Shown in pieces: positions 30,640 to 39,160 of a DNA stretch of 64,000 nucleotides. Position numbers and translations under genes: made by a program. The notes below the pieces were generated by a model, which was given only the letters and a program-made list of their open reading frames with translations, ran no database searches and was not told the origin of the DNA. Source of the stretch: an uncultured Lachnospiraceae bacterium. Its GTDB lineage: Bacteria > Bacillota > Clostridia > Lachnospirales > Lachnospiraceae. Location: assembly GCA_934394565.1 (NCBI GenBank), contig CAKRQV010000003.1, positions 62,001 through 126,000 of the forward strand, written 5' to 3'. The number at the start of each line of letters is the position of its first letter. Position 1 is the stretch's first letter.

Positions 30640-32199
30640 ATGGAACATTACTGTGCGTATCTTCGAAAGTCCCGTGCCGATCGGGACGCTGAACTCAGGG
30701 GCGAGGGGGAAACTCTGGCCAGGCATAGACATATTCTCGAGGAGCTGTCCCAGAGGATGAGAAAGCCGGTCGAACGCTGGTATGCGGAGGTTGTCTCAGG
30801 CGACTCTATCGCTGCCCGGCCAGTTATGCAGGAGCTTCTGCAGGATATTGAAAACGGGATGTGGAACGGGGTGTTTGTCGTTGAGGTGGAACGGCTGGCC
30901 AGAGGTGATACGATCGATCAAGGTATTGTAAGCCGGACATTTCAGTTTACGGATACCAAGATCATCACGCCGGTTAAGACGTACGATCCGGCCAACGAAT
31001 ATGATAATGAATATTTTGAGTTCTCTCTATTTATGTCCCGGCGGGAATATAAGACGATCAACAGACGTATGCAGGCGGGCCGTGTGGCTTCTGTGAAAGA
31101 GGGTAACTACATAGGCTCCCATGATCCTTTTGGCTATCACAAGATCAGGCTGCCCGGGCCGGAAAAAGGATTTACGTTGGAGATTGTGCCAGATGAGGCT
31201 GAAACCGTCCGGATGATCTTCGAATGGTTTGTAAACGGTGATGGGGAATCCGGCCGACTTGGCCGAAACATGATTGCCAACCGGCTCAATGATATGCACC
31301 GGTATACTAAGACCGGAAAGCCCTGGACGTACTCGACGATCGAAACCGTTTTATCTAACCCGATCCATGCCGGTTATGTTCGATGGAATCACCGGGCTAC
31401 TATCAAGAGTATGGAAGGTGGCAAGGTGTCTGAAAAGCGGCCACGGAATGAGGAATGTGTGATCGTTCCCGGGAAGCATCCGGCTATCATCAACAAAGAG
31501 CTATATGATCAGGCACAGGTGGTCCGTCAGCAACGCTGTAAACCCGCGTTTCATGCCCGTGTTAAAACGATATCCAGTCCGCTGGCCGGCATCATAGACT
31601 GTGGTATTTGCGGTCATAAGATGCAATACCGCTTACGTGGCTCCCAGTCTCCCCGGGATACGCTGCTCTGTCCTTATCACTGCGGCTGTAGGGGGGCTTA
31701 TTTTGATATGGTGGAAACGGCTCTGTTGGATGGGCTAAAGGATATTATCAACGGATACAAGGCGGATCTGACTGCTGCCGGTCAGCGAAAGACTACTAAC
31801 CTGCTGCCAAAGCAGATCAGTAAGCTGCAGTCTGACAAAGCTGCTGAACAGACCAAGCTGAACCAGATCTTTGATTTTCTGGAATCCGGTGTGTATTCCG
31901 TAGAGGTCTTCCAGCAGAGAAAAGCGGTGATCGATCAGCGGATCCGGGAGCTTGATCAGGATATTTCTGCATTACGGGAACAGTACGAATCGCAGAGCAC
32001 ACGGCTGGATGCCATGCGCACCTACATACCAAAGGCAGAAAGCTTTCTGGCCGCCTATGATACGATGACTGCTGCCGAGAAAAATACCATGCTCCGGGAA
32101 TTGGTGGATCATGCTGTATACACCAAAACGCAGCGGGCACAAAGAGGGCAGCCTTCTGCTCCGTTCACACTGGACATTTTCCCGAGTCTTCCTCTTTGA
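30640..32199 (+). CDS. Large serine recombinase (phage integrase/excisionase)
   Basis: A 519-residue site-specific recombinase. The N-terminal resolvase domain has the catalytic Ser11 in YLRKSRAD and 'VEVERLARGD' in the active-site helix region. The recombinase domain (about 165-270, 'GYHKI' to 'YSTIETVLSNPIHAGYVRWN') is followed by a zinc ribbon (CGICGHKM ... CPYHCGC, residues 328-355) and a long coiled coil (390-455) that controls direction. Start ATG 30640 follows CGGAGGA; the longer frame to 30481 is non-coding leader. It lies next to the attachment site, in the same direction as the split host gene cotJC. Confidence 0.95.
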   Translation: MEHYCAYLRKSRADRDAELRGEGETLARHRHILEELSQRMRKPVERWYAEVVSGDSIAARPVMQELLQDIENGMWNGVFVVEVERLARGDTIDQGIVSRTFQFTDTKIITPVKTYDPANEYDNEYFEFSLFMSRREYKTINRRMQAGRVASVKEGNYIGSHDPFGYHKIRLPGPEKGFTLEIVPDEAETVRMIFEWFVNGDGESGRLGRNMIANRLNDMHRYTKTGKPWTYSTIETVLSNPIHAGYVRWNHRATIKSMEGGKVSEKRPRNEECVIVPGKHPAIINKELYDQAQVVRQQRCKPAFHARVKTISSPLAGIIDCGICGHKMQYRLRGSQSPRDTLLCPYHCGCRGAYFDMVETALLDGLKDIINGYKADLTAAGQRKTTNLLPKQISKLQSDKAAEQTKLNQIFDFLESGVYSVEVFQQRKAVIDQRIRELDQDISALREQYESQSTRLDAMRTYIPKAESFLAAYDTMTAAEKNTMLRELVDHAVYTKTQRAQRGQPSAPFTLDIFPSLPL

Positions 32200-32240
32200 G
32201 GGATATTTTTTACTTTCGAAGTGTAGACCAAACGAATTAT
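32200..32240. other. Right prophage-host junction (attR/attL-type site)
   Basis: Phage sequence ends and the cotJC frame starts within these bases: upstream codons have no CotJC likeness, whereas from GAATTATCCCACCTC (32234) onward every codon fits. The exact crossover, usually a 2-base core in serine recombinases, cannot be fixed without the left junction. Confidence 0.75.
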
Positions 32241-32659
32241 CCCACCTCGAAATGGTCAGCGTCATCGTCCACCAGCTGACCAGAAACCTTTCCATGGAAG
32301 AGATCAAACGCAGCGGTTTTGACAAATATTACGTCGACCATACCCTCGCCGTCTGGCCACAGGCCGCCGGTGGCATCCCGTTTAATGCCTGTGAGTTCCA
32401 GAGCAAGGGCGATCCGATCACCGACCTGTTTGAGGATATGGCAGCAGAGCAGAAAGCCCGCACGACCTACGACAATATCCTGCGCCTTGTCGATGACCCA
32501 GACGTTATCGAACCGATCAAATTCCTGCGGGCCAGAGAAGTCGTGCACTTCCAGCGTTTCGGTGAAGCTCTGCGTATCCTGCAGGACGATCTGGATGCAA
32601 AGAATTTCTATGCGTTTAATCCGAGCTTTGATATGCCAACCTCCTGTTGTGGGAAATAA
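32234..32659 (+). pseudogene. cotJC: cotJC 3' part (spore-coat Mn-catalase-like), split by the prophage
   Basis: About 141 residues of the C-terminal part of CotJC, from ELSHLEMVS to SFDMPTSCCGK. Recognisable blocks are 'AVWPQAAGGIPFNACEFQSKGDPITDLFEDMAAEQKAR' (read in two parts) and 'FLRAREVVHFQRFGEAL', with a His of the manganese site in REVVHFQRF. The first about 60-70 residues, including the Met start and the first metal ligands, are missing and must lie beyond the left prophage end. CotJC coats forming spores. Precise excision would restore the gene, so it may be a reversible interruption rather than a true pseudogene. Confidence 0.88.
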
Positions 32660-32710
32660 TACGATAAAAAGCTCCCCAGCTCATTTCTCCATGCATATCA
32701 CATGAACACA

Positions 32711-32748
32711 GGCAGGTACATCTAGTATATTATTGAGATGTACCTGCC
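32711..32748. terminator. Hairpin between convergent cotJC and cbiO
   Basis: GGCAGGTACATCT pairs perfectly with AGATGTACCTGCC across a 12-base loop. A pyrimidine-rich CCCTTTCTTCCTTTTT follows on the plus strand. It lies between two convergent stop codons and probably ends cotJC transcription and that of the cbi operon. Confidence 0.65.
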
Positions 32749-32781
32749 CTTTCTTCCTTTTTGCAAAAAAATACCCGGAAC

Positions 32782-33633
32782 TTAATGTCCGGGAATTTCT
32801 TCAATATATTTTTCCAAAGCCTGCAGATTTTTCGGTGCCGGAAGTGCTTTGTCCAGAATCCCCTTGCGGCACAGACTTTCAAACAGCTCCAGTACGGTCG
32901 GTACCTCCAGATTTGTCTGCTGCAGAGCATCTCTGTTATGAAAAACAACCTCTGGCGTGTCCTGCATCAGAACCTTTCCCTGACAAAACAGGGCAATCTC
33001 ATCTGCCCATTCGTAAGCATAATTGACATCATGCGTTGCCATACAAACGGTAATACCATTTTTTGTCATTTCATCCACAATATGATTGACCATCGTTGTA
33101 TGCTTTGGATCCAGTGCTGCAGCAGGCTCATCCAGAATAATAATTTCCGGATGCATGACCAGAATATCTGCAATGGATACCTGTTTTTTCTGTCCCCCAC
33201 TCAGGGCATGGGTCGGTTTATGCCGAAACGGCGTGATTTCCAGATGGTCAATCACTTTTTCGACTTCCTGCTTTGCCTCCTCTTCAGGAACTCCAAGATT
33301 CAATATGCCAAAAGAAATCTCCTGATATACGCTGGCAGAAAACAGCTGATTATCAGGATCCTGAAAAACAATCCCTACTTTGCTTCTGAGATCCAGAAGT
33401 CCCTTCTTATCATACTGGTAAGGCTCTCCCTTATAATACAGAGTTCCCTTCTGGGGTTTGAGAATCCCCATACAGCTGAGGAAAAATGTAGATTTTCCGG
33501 AACCATTGGCACCCATAAATGCGATTTTTCTGCCTCTTTTGATTTCAAGAGACAGCCCATTCAGAGAATGTGTATTTTCATCATCATAGGAATAATACAG
33601 ATCCTCCGCTTTTAAAATAACTTCATTGTTCAT
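32782..33633 (-). CDS. cbiO: Energy-coupling cobalt transporter ATPase CbiO
   Basis: The 283-residue ABC ATPase powers the CbiMNQO cobalt (ECF) importer. Walker A is GANGSGKST, the Q loop is in 'FQDPDNQLF', the signature is ALSGGQKKQ and Walker B is IIILDEPAAALDP, followed by a switch His in 'MATHDVNYA'. The ATG at 33633 overlaps the cbiQ stop (ATGA). It is the last gene of the operon. A longer frame to 33675 runs inside cbiQ and is not used. Confidence 0.95.
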   Translation of the reverse strand: MNNEVILKAEDLYYSYDDENTHSLNGLSLEIKRGRKIAFMGANGSGKSTFFLSCMGILKPQKGTLYYKGEPYQYDKKGLLDLRSKVGIVFQDPDNQLFSASVYQEISFGILNLGVPEEEAKQEVEKVIDHLEITPFRHKPTHALSGGQKKQVSIADILVMHPEIIILDEPAAALDPKHTTMVNHIVDEMTKNGITVCMATHDVNYAYEWADEIALFCQGKVLMQDTPEVVFHNRDALQQTNLEVPTVLELFESLCRKGILDKALPAPKNLQALEKYIEEIPGH

Positions 33634-34406
33634 ATAAGAAACATCCTCCAGATACATACTCCCAGCAGAAAGCACTCAAATACCACGATCATAACAATAT
33701 TTTTCTTTTTCGGTGGATAATCCTCACTGAGTACACGGATCGTCCCATCATAACAACGTGCTTCCATGGAATCATACAAAGCATTGGATCTTTTGACTGC
33801 CCGGATCATCAGCATCGAACAGAGAGCGGCAAAGGAATGCAACGCTGTTTTATAATCTTTATTTCCCATACGACATTCCTGTGCTGTAGAAATATGATAG
33901 GAAGTATCCAACAATACAAAAATAAAGCGGTAAATCAGCATCATCAGTTCGATCAGCAGCTTTGGGCAGTGCAACCTGTCAAGTACCCGCAGAATATCCG
34001 GCATCGGTGTATTCATAGACAGATAATACAGGCAGGATACTGCTGACAGTGCCGTCAGGATCAGCTGGATTGCATATGTCATACCATAGACACTGCTGGT
34101 AATATACCAGCTGCCCACCGGAACAGCAAACAGATCCAGAGGGGTCTTTTTTACATTGATCATGACCGCCAGTGTACTCAGTACCAGAAATGCAAACGGT
34201 ACACACATGAAATGGATATACCGAAAAAGGGGGATTCCGCCTTTATAAACAGTCAGAATCCCCGTTACGACAAGAACAATTCCTGCAACCACCATGGAAC
34301 GACTAATGACACACATAAGGAGTGTCAGCATGGCAAATGCAAACTTTTCCCCCGCATTTTCGTATCTGAGTCTGGAAGTATAACAAAGCTTATCAATTGT
34401 TATCAT
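33630..34406 (-). CDS. cbiQ: Cobalt transporter membrane protein CbiQ
   Basis: A 258-residue integral membrane protein with about five hydrophobic helices, e.g. 'FAMLTLLMCVISRSMVVAGIVLVVTGI'. It is the T component of the ECF importer. The segment 'AQECRMGNKDYKTALHSFAALCSMLMIRAVKRSNALYDSMEARCYDG' carries the family's 'A...R' coupling motifs (MEARC near the end) that contact CbiO. It lies between cbiN and cbiO, ten bases after cbiN. Confidence 0.92.
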   Translation of the reverse strand: MITIDKLCYTSRLRYENAGEKFAFAMLTLLMCVISRSMVVAGIVLVVTGILTVYKGGIPLFRYIHFMCVPFAFLVLSTLAVMINVKKTPLDLFAVPVGSWYITSSVYGMTYAIQLILTALSAVSCLYYLSMNTPMPDILRVLDRLHCPKLLIELMMLIYRFIFVLLDTSYHISTAQECRMGNKDYKTALHSFAALCSMLMIRAVKRSNALYDSMEARCYDGTIRVLSEDYPPKKKNIVMIVVFECFLLGVCIWRMFLI

Positions 34407-34419
34407 TCCTTACTCCTTT

Positions 34420-34722
34420 TTATTCGTTGTCTTTACCAAGCTTTTTACGTTCTACGAAACGACCCATGAAGAAAGCCAGAATACCGACACCGATGGAGGA
34501 CTGTACGCAAAACAGAAGGCTCTCTACCTCGCCCGGAAGCTCATGACCCAGCATTTTCTCCAGAATCGGCTCAGCAATCGGTTCAAATCCGGAATCTACC
34601 TCGGCAACAACCTGGCTTCCTGCATCATCGGAACCACCAAATTCAGCATCCTTCAAAGCAAACAGCGGGATAAATGCAATCAGTAAAACAAGGACCAGTA
34701 AAACAATCACTTTCTTTTTCAT
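34420..34722 (-). CDS. cbiN: Cobalt transporter accessory protein CbiN
   Basis: A 100-residue protein with an N-terminal membrane helix (VIVLLVLVLLIAFIPLF), a short outside segment with 'DSGFEPIAEPIL' and a second helix (SSIGVGILAFFMGRFV). CbiN joins CbiM to load cobalt. It follows cbiM with one base between stop and start. Family layout and operon position make the call firm. Confidence 0.92.
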   Translation of the reverse strand: MKKKVIVLLVLVLLIAFIPLFALKDAEFGGSDDAGSQVVAEVDSGFEPIAEPILEKMLGHELPGEVESLLFCVQSSIGVGILAFFMGRFVERKKLGKDNE

Positions 34723-34723
34723 C

Positions 34724-35470
34724 TTATTTTACCTCCTTCATAAATCCGATAGCCTTCAGCTCCGGTTTCGCATAGGTTTCCAGTGCCATGATGATCAGCA
34801 CAGTGAGGATACCTTCGATAATGGCCAGCGGAAGCTGTGTCGGTGCAAATACAAGAAGGAATTTGCCCATAGCTGCCGGAATGGTTGTATCTGCATGATG
34901 CGCAAGTGCCATCTGTACAGCTGTTACACAGTAGGTAAACAGATCACCCAGTGTTGCAGCAAGGAAAATGGACACCATTTTGTTGACTTTACATTTCTCA
35001 CAGATTTTGTAGATGCCATAGGTTACAAACGGACCGGCGATTGCCATGGAAAATGTATTGGCACCGATCGTTGTCAGACCACCGTGAGCCAGCAGGATAG
35101 CCTGGAACAGTAATACGATGATACCTAAAATAGATACTGCACTCGGTCCGAAAAGAATAGCACCAAGACCTGTTCCTGTCATATGGGAACAGCTTCCTGT
35201 TACTGACGGAATTTTCAGTGAAGAAATAACGAATACGAATGCACCGGACATAGCCAGCAGTGTGATCAGATTTCTGTGCACCGCAAGTGTCTTTTTAATA
35301 GACATAAAGCCTGCTACCAGAAACGGAACACAAAGCACGCCCCAGGCCACACAGAACCCGGCCGGAAGATATCCCTCCATAATGTGCATGGCAAAAGCAG
35401 ACGGCACGATACCAAACATCATGGTAAATGCTGCACACAGTGCCACAAGTGTTTTTTGTTTTTTACTCAT
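34724..35470 (-). CDS. cbiM: Cobalt-binding membrane protein CbiM
   Basis: The 248-residue S component. A signal segment (residues 1-27) ends in AFA and the mature N-terminus is MHIMEGYLP, whose His and free amine bind Co(II) in this family. 'SSLKIPSVTGSCSHMTGTGLGAILFGP' and 'FQAILLAHGGLTTIGANTFSMAIAGP' are CbiM signatures. It is the first gene of the operon and follows a cobalamin riboswitch with a terminator, so B12 should switch it off. GGAGAGAAAAC precedes the ATG. Confidence 0.95.
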   Translation of the reverse strand: MSKKQKTLVALCAAFTMMFGIVPSAFAMHIMEGYLPAGFCVAWGVLCVPFLVAGFMSIKKTLAVHRNLITLLAMSGAFVFVISSLKIPSVTGSCSHMTGTGLGAILFGPSAVSILGIIVLLFQAILLAHGGLTTIGANTFSMAIAGPFVTYGIYKICEKCKVNKMVSIFLAATLGDLFTYCVTAVQMALAHHADTTIPAAMGKFLLVFAPTQLPLAIIEGILTVLIIMALETYAKPELKAIGFMKEVK

Positions 35471-35492
35471 GTTTTCTCTCCTTTGTAGTATA

Positions 35493-35589
35493 AAACTATG
35501 AGAAACACGCTTGGCGAGTTTCTCAAGTTATCGCTGCAGTCGCCAAGATCTCATGCAAGCATGGACTTTGGCTCGTTGCCCGCGTAAAT
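35493..35589 (+). repeat. Dispersed structured repeat, family 2, copy 1
   Basis: 97 bases about 91% identical (9 changes) to 39535-39631. It starts with a hairpin (GAGAAAC/GTTTCTC with inner CGC/GCG) and contains a second small stem CATGC/GCATG. It lies between the cobalamin riboswitch terminator and cbiM, in the opposite orientation to cbiM. No reading frame. Confidence 0.8.
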
Positions 35590-35613
35590 AAAAAAAGTCT
35601 GCTGAACGCAGAC
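35588..35613 (-). terminator. Terminator of the cobalamin riboswitch
   Basis: On the minus strand GTCTGC-GTTCA-GCAGAC is followed by a run of seven T. It stands between the B12 aptamer and cbiM and is the likely expression platform: B12 binding would favour it. Confidence 0.75.
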
Positions 35614-35689
35614 AAACAGAATATACGGCCATCCCACAGATGTGCCGCACTTTCTAACACAGGACCATCGTTCGTAATCGCTGTGTTAC

Positions 35690-35835
35690 CATGACAACAG
35701 GCAGGTTTTCTGACTCAGTACTCAGCATCTGACTTTCCCTTCAGCAACTGCTTACAGTAAGTAAAGACAGACTCCCTCTTTACAGCGGCGTGACCGTATG
35801 AGCTTCTCACTCATTTTCCCTTCAGCCATATGTCA
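35690..35835 (-). ncRNA. Cobalamin riboswitch
   Basis: On the minus strand the conserved blocks appear in order: AAGGGAAAATGAGTGAGAA, ACGGTCACGCCGCTGTAAA, GGGAG, GCTGAAGGGAAAGTCAGAT and the B12 box-like AGTCAGAAAACCTGCCTG. A further stem AACACAG/CTGTGTT (35657-35688) follows. It sits 220 bases upstream of cbiM and should lower cobalt uptake when adenosylcobalamin is plentiful. Confidence 0.92.
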
Positions 35836-35851
35836 TTTTGTTTCGACTCTC

Positions 35852-35880
35852 ATATTATATTTCCTGTATAGCTTTGTCAA
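35852..35880 (-). promoter_or_regulatory. Probable promoter of the cbi riboswitch operon
   Basis: On the minus strand TTGACA (35880-35875) is followed at 17 bases by TAATAT (35857-35852), overlapping a TATAAT at 15 bases. It lies about 20 bases before the first aptamer block. Confidence 0.65.
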
Positions 35881-36017
35881 TGATTCCTATGACTAATCTT
35901 TTTAAGCAGGAACTAACCTTTTAGGGGAGTGACCTCATTTCTGTTTTTATTTATATATTTTTTCCCTTTTTTGTTGTATAATCAAAGTGTTTATCCCATA
36001 CACCATAAAGGAGTACC

Positions 36018-36920
36018 ATGAACCGTATTTTGTATTACCAGATAACCGAAGAAAATCAGGACTTCCGCATTTCCCAGTACCTGCGCCATCTGGGCTACTC
36101 ATCCCAGAATCTGACAGAGCTCAAAAAAATGCCGGACAGTATCCTGTTAAACGATACGCCTTGCTTCATGAACCGGACACTCACCGCCGGGGATACACTG
36201 ACTGTCCGGATCTGCGAGACCGAAAATTCTCCGCAGATCATCCCTGTGGAACTGCCACTGTCCATCGTGTATGAAGATGAGGACATTCTGGTTGTCAATA
36301 AACCGGCCGGTATGCCGATCCATCCGTCGATGAACAACTATAAAAATTCTCTGGCCAACGGACTGGCCTGGTACTATCAGGAGCAGGGAAAACCATTTAT
36401 CTTCCGCTGCACGAACCGCCTCGACCGGGACACCTCCGGCCTGACAGTGATCGCCAAGCATATGGTCAGCTCCAGCATCCTGTCAGCTGCTGTGGTAAAC
36501 CACGAAATCCACCGGGAATATATGGCGATCGTAGCCGGTCATGTCACCCCCGAAACCGGACGGATCGAAGCACCTCTCGGCCGGAAGGCCGGATCGATCA
36601 TCGAGCGCACCGTAGATTTTGAAAACGGTGAATATGCCGCCACCAACTACCGTGTCCTGCAATACCTCGATGGACATACGCTGGTGGCTCTGAAACTCGA
36701 AACCGGGCGGACACACCAGATCCGCATCCATATGAAATATCTCGGCTTCCCGCTGATCGGAGATTACCTGTACAATCCCGACATGCGCTATATCGGCCGA
36801 CAGGCTCTGCACTCAGCCAAACTGTCCTTTGTGCACCCGATGACAAAGGAGCCCCTGTGCTTTGAGGCACCACTGCCCGACGATATGCAGAAAGTCGTGG
36901 ATACCCTGCACATATCCTGA
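36018..36920 (+). CDS. RluA-family rRNA/tRNA pseudouridine synthase
   Basis: A 300-residue synthase that converts uridine to pseudouridine in RNA. The catalytic motif NRLDRDTSGLTV (Asp in RLDRDTSG) and 'EDEDILVVNKPAGMPIHPS' and 'LKLETGRTHQIRIHMKYLGFPLIGD' are all present. An N-terminal S4-like segment precedes them. ATG 36018 follows AAAGGAG; an extended -10 (TTGTATAAT, 35974-35982) lies 36 bases upstream. The target position cannot be told, as RluA, RluC and RluD subtypes are not separable by eye. Confidence 0.92.
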   Translation: MNRILYYQITEENQDFRISQYLRHLGYSSQNLTELKKMPDSILLNDTPCFMNRTLTAGDTLTVRICETENSPQIIPVELPLSIVYEDEDILVVNKPAGMPIHPSMNNYKNSLANGLAWYYQEQGKPFIFRCTNRLDRDTSGLTVIAKHMVSSSILSAAVVNHEIHREYMAIVAGHVTPETGRIEAPLGRKAGSIIERTVDFENGEYAATNYRVLQYLDGHTLVALKLETGRTHQIRIHMKYLGFPLIGDYLYNPDMRYIGRQALHSAKLSFVHPMTKEPLCFEAPLPDDMQKVVDTLHIS

Positions 36921-36940
36921 TATATTGTCTTATACAAACA

Positions 36941-37025
36941 GAAGGCCGGGGGATATAATGTTCACTCTGAAAACGTTCAAAAATGTCTTGCGTTTTCAGA
37001 GTGAACATTATATTCCCCGGTCTTC
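36941..37025. repeat. 35-bp inverted repeat with a 15-base loop
   Basis: The arms 36941-36975 and 36991-37025 pair over all 35 positions with two G-U pairs only. They end inward in GAAAACG/CGTTTTC, like the arms of the three large hairpin elements in this window, but lack the 87-89 base core. It lies between the convergent rluA-type and ybaK-type genes and may act as a transcription end. Confidence 0.8.
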
Positions 37026-37048
37026 GTCCGTCAGTTTACCATATATTT

Positions 37049-37600
37049 TTACTCTTCTCCCACCAGATGTACCTTCACCATCTCATGTCCAAAATGCTCC
37101 AGCACCTTTCCAAAAACATCGGATGTTTTCAACCGCAGGCTCGAAGTATTAACACACGGATGACACCCAAAATATTCCGCCTGCAGCACATCCTCATCCA
37201 CCAGAAGCTGCACCTTATGCTCCGGATCGTTCATCAGCCCCATGATCGTAGCCGATCCAGGCGTTACCCCCAGCATCTCTTCCATCGCCTCCGGCGAGCC
37301 AAAGGACAGTCTGGCCGAGCCAATCTGTTTGGAAAGCTCCTTCGTCTTAAACACCTTGTGTCCCGGAATCATCAGCAGATAATAGTTCGTCTTCTGCCGG
37401 TTACAGAGAAACAGATTTTTGCAGGTCATCGCCTGCAATACCTTGTCAATTTCCTCACAGGCTTCCATCGTAAAGGCAGCCTCATGATCCACCCGCTGAT
37501 AGCTCACACCCAGCTCATCCAGCATATCGTATACACGGATTTCCTTTTCTTCTCTTCCCTCATTCGTTTCCGGTCTTCCGTTTTCCAGCTTTAACTCCAT
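37049..37600 (-). CDS. YbaK/ProX-type aminoacyl-tRNA editing deacylase
   Basis: A 183-residue protein of the prolyl-tRNA editing (PrdX/ProXp-ala) family that hydrolyses mischarged Ala-tRNA(Pro). Typical segments are 'LGVSYQRVDHEAAFTMEACEEI', 'CKNLFLCNRQKTNYYLLMIPGHKVFKTKELSKQIG' (catalytic Lys region) and 'GVTPGSATIMGLMNDP', with 'CHPCVNTSSLRLKTSD' at the end. It acts in trans, free of ProRS. The gene stands alone, leftward. Confidence 0.9.
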   Translation of the reverse strand: MELKLENGRPETNEGREEKEIRVYDMLDELGVSYQRVDHEAAFTMEACEEIDKVLQAMTCKNLFLCNRQKTNYYLLMIPGHKVFKTKELSKQIGSARLSFGSPEAMEEMLGVTPGSATIMGLMNDPEHKVQLLVDEDVLQAEYFGCHPCVNTSSLRLKTSDVFGKVLEHFGHEMVKVHLVGEE

Positions 37601-37778
37601 GATTTATATTTCCTTCCTTTTATGATACTTTTGTATTCTGGTCATACTTTTTTGTATGCCGTTTTCTTTTCTGCACTTACGCCCAGTTCACTGTTTCCCA
37701 ACTGCCTTTTCACATCCAATTACGCCATATCGCGCACTGTTCGTCTTGTTTTTCTTATCATAATCCCTTAAAATCAAG

Positions 37779-37788
37779 GTTGCAACCA
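37779..37788. promoter_or_regulatory. Palindrome in the XRE gene promoter region
   Basis: GGTTGCAACC lies about 95 bases before the XRE gene, with further TTGCG and TTGCAA half-sites in the next 20 bases. It is a plausible autoregulatory operator. The remainder of the 37601-37884 gap shows no gene. Confidence 0.4.
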
Positions 37789-37884
37789 TTAGTTGCGCGA
37801 TTGCAAATGTCAATTGGTGGACTTTTTTCATCTTTTTTTCGAAAATAGAGACAACAAAAACATTTTCTCACCTGGAGGTGCCTT

Positions 37885-39060
37885 ATGACATTAGGACAAA
37901 CATTATACAACTTACGCACCAAAGCCAATATGACACAGGAGCAGCTGGCAGAAAAAATGCAAGTTTCCCGCCAGTCGATCTCCAAATGGGAATCCGATGC
38001 CGCCAGGCCGGATCTGGAAAAATTAAAGATGCTTGCTGATCTTTACCAGATTTCCATGGATAAACTTCTCGGCATAGAAGACCCGGCAGATGCGGCCGAA
38101 ACCTCGGCTGCTGCCCCGATAAAAGATGCTACATTTCTGCATTTAAAGCGCCTCACCATCGGTCTGTGTGCCTCTACATTGATACTGACCGTTGCCCTGG
38201 CTGGCATCACTGTCTATCTTTCCGGCCGGATTTCCAGCCTGCAGGAACAGATTGCAGAAACACCAGATCCTGCAGTTACCTATTATCCTTATACAGATAC
38301 GGATGATACCGATGATTCTGACAGTTATTTTCAGTCTTTCTCTGAAAAAGTACTTTCCGTCGATAACAATACGGCGCAAGTACAGTTCTCAGCCGTTCTG
38401 AAAGCCTACACAGATACCACGTCCCTCTCCCTGCAGCTGCAGAATCAGGACGATACCGAAAACACACCCGTCACAGTCACTATGACACAGGAAAACAATA
38501 CCTTCACCGGCACAGCTTCCCTGCCTGTAAATACCGCCAGTTACCGGATCACTGCCTTCATCGATACCGACGGACAGAAACAGACCGTAGACGTGTCTGT
38601 GGACACTCCACTGACCCTTTTAACACTGACCGACTGGCAGCCCTGCCTCGAACAGACAAATAACACCTGGTCCGACGGAACCTGCGACGGAGACCTCTCC
38701 CTGTCAGCCACAGCCCCTGACCAGATTTCCCATATCTCCAGTGTCATACTGGAGATCAAAAACAAAGACCAGGTCCTGTACTCCCATCCTGTAGATCAGG
38801 ATGAACTCGATATCATCCGGCAGAATGGGCAGCCCTATATCGGCTATAGTTTTACCGTTCCCCGTGACAACGAAGTGCCCGATCTGACACTTTGCCTGTC
38901 CTGGTACAACGATATTTTACAGAAATACATCACCTGCACAACCTCCGTCACCGACAACTTCCTGATGAACAACACCGAAGGAACCTATACCTACTTCGGA
39001 CAGGAGGATGCTTACGCCACTCCCGTAATCACCACATTCTCCTCTACGAAGCCAGAGTAA
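37885..39060 (+). CDS. Membrane-anchored XRE transcriptional regulator
   Basis: The 391-residue protein has an N-terminal XRE HTH (residues 5-62, 'MTQEQLAEKMQVSRQSISKWESDAARPDLEKL' in two parts), one membrane helix (about 90-112, TIGLCASTLILTVALAGITVYL) and a Thr/Asp-rich outside domain of about 280 residues with repeated beta-strand pattern. The layout suggests a one-component sensor linking an envelope signal to DNA binding. GGAGGTGCCTT precedes the ATG. The sensed signal is unknown and no obvious target lies next to it except its own promoter palindrome. Confidence 0.8.
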   Translation: MTLGQTLYNLRTKANMTQEQLAEKMQVSRQSISKWESDAARPDLEKLKMLADLYQISMDKLLGIEDPADAAETSAAAPIKDATFLHLKRLTIGLCASTLILTVALAGITVYLSGRISSLQEQIAETPDPAVTYYPYTDTDDTDDSDSYFQSFSEKVLSVDNNTAQVQFSAVLKAYTDTTSLSLQLQNQDDTENTPVTVTMTQENNTFTGTASLPVNTASYRITAFIDTDGQKQTVDVSVDTPLTLLTLTDWQPCLEQTNNTWSDGTCDGDLSLSATAPDQISHISSVILEIKNKDQVLYSHPVDQDELDIIRQNGQPYIGYSFTVPRDNEVPDLTLCLSWYNDILQKYITCTTSVTDNFLMNNTEGTYTYFGQEDAYATPVITTFSSTKPE

Positions 39061-39160
39061 TCGGTATTTCAATGCAGAGCCCCATGCAAAGCCACAATAC
39101 TTTTTCGGTTTTACATATTTTCTGCTTTTACATTAACTGACATAATCCTTTTCACTCTCA

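Larger units (their letters stand above)
1..32236. mobile_element. Siphovirus-type prophage, right-hand part, integrated in cotJC
   Basis: Continuous phage gene content runs from a distal tail protein at the left edge through tape measure, tail tube, head-tail joining, capsid, portal and terminase (all leftward), replication genes, a Cro/CI divergent switch, a lysogeny module and a large serine integrase. The integrase gene ends at 32199, and 35 bases later the reading frame of the spore-coat gene cotJC begins in mid-protein. The right end is therefore placed between 32200 and 32240. The left end, lysis genes and host-recognition genes lie outside the window. The 25.2-30.5 kb segment is visibly richer in A+T than the structural genes, which suggests separately acquired cargo. 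Confidence 0.95.

Noticed and set aside
1..32236. Diversity-generating retroelement or retron in the prophage
   Set aside because: No reverse transcriptase frame is present in the visible part.
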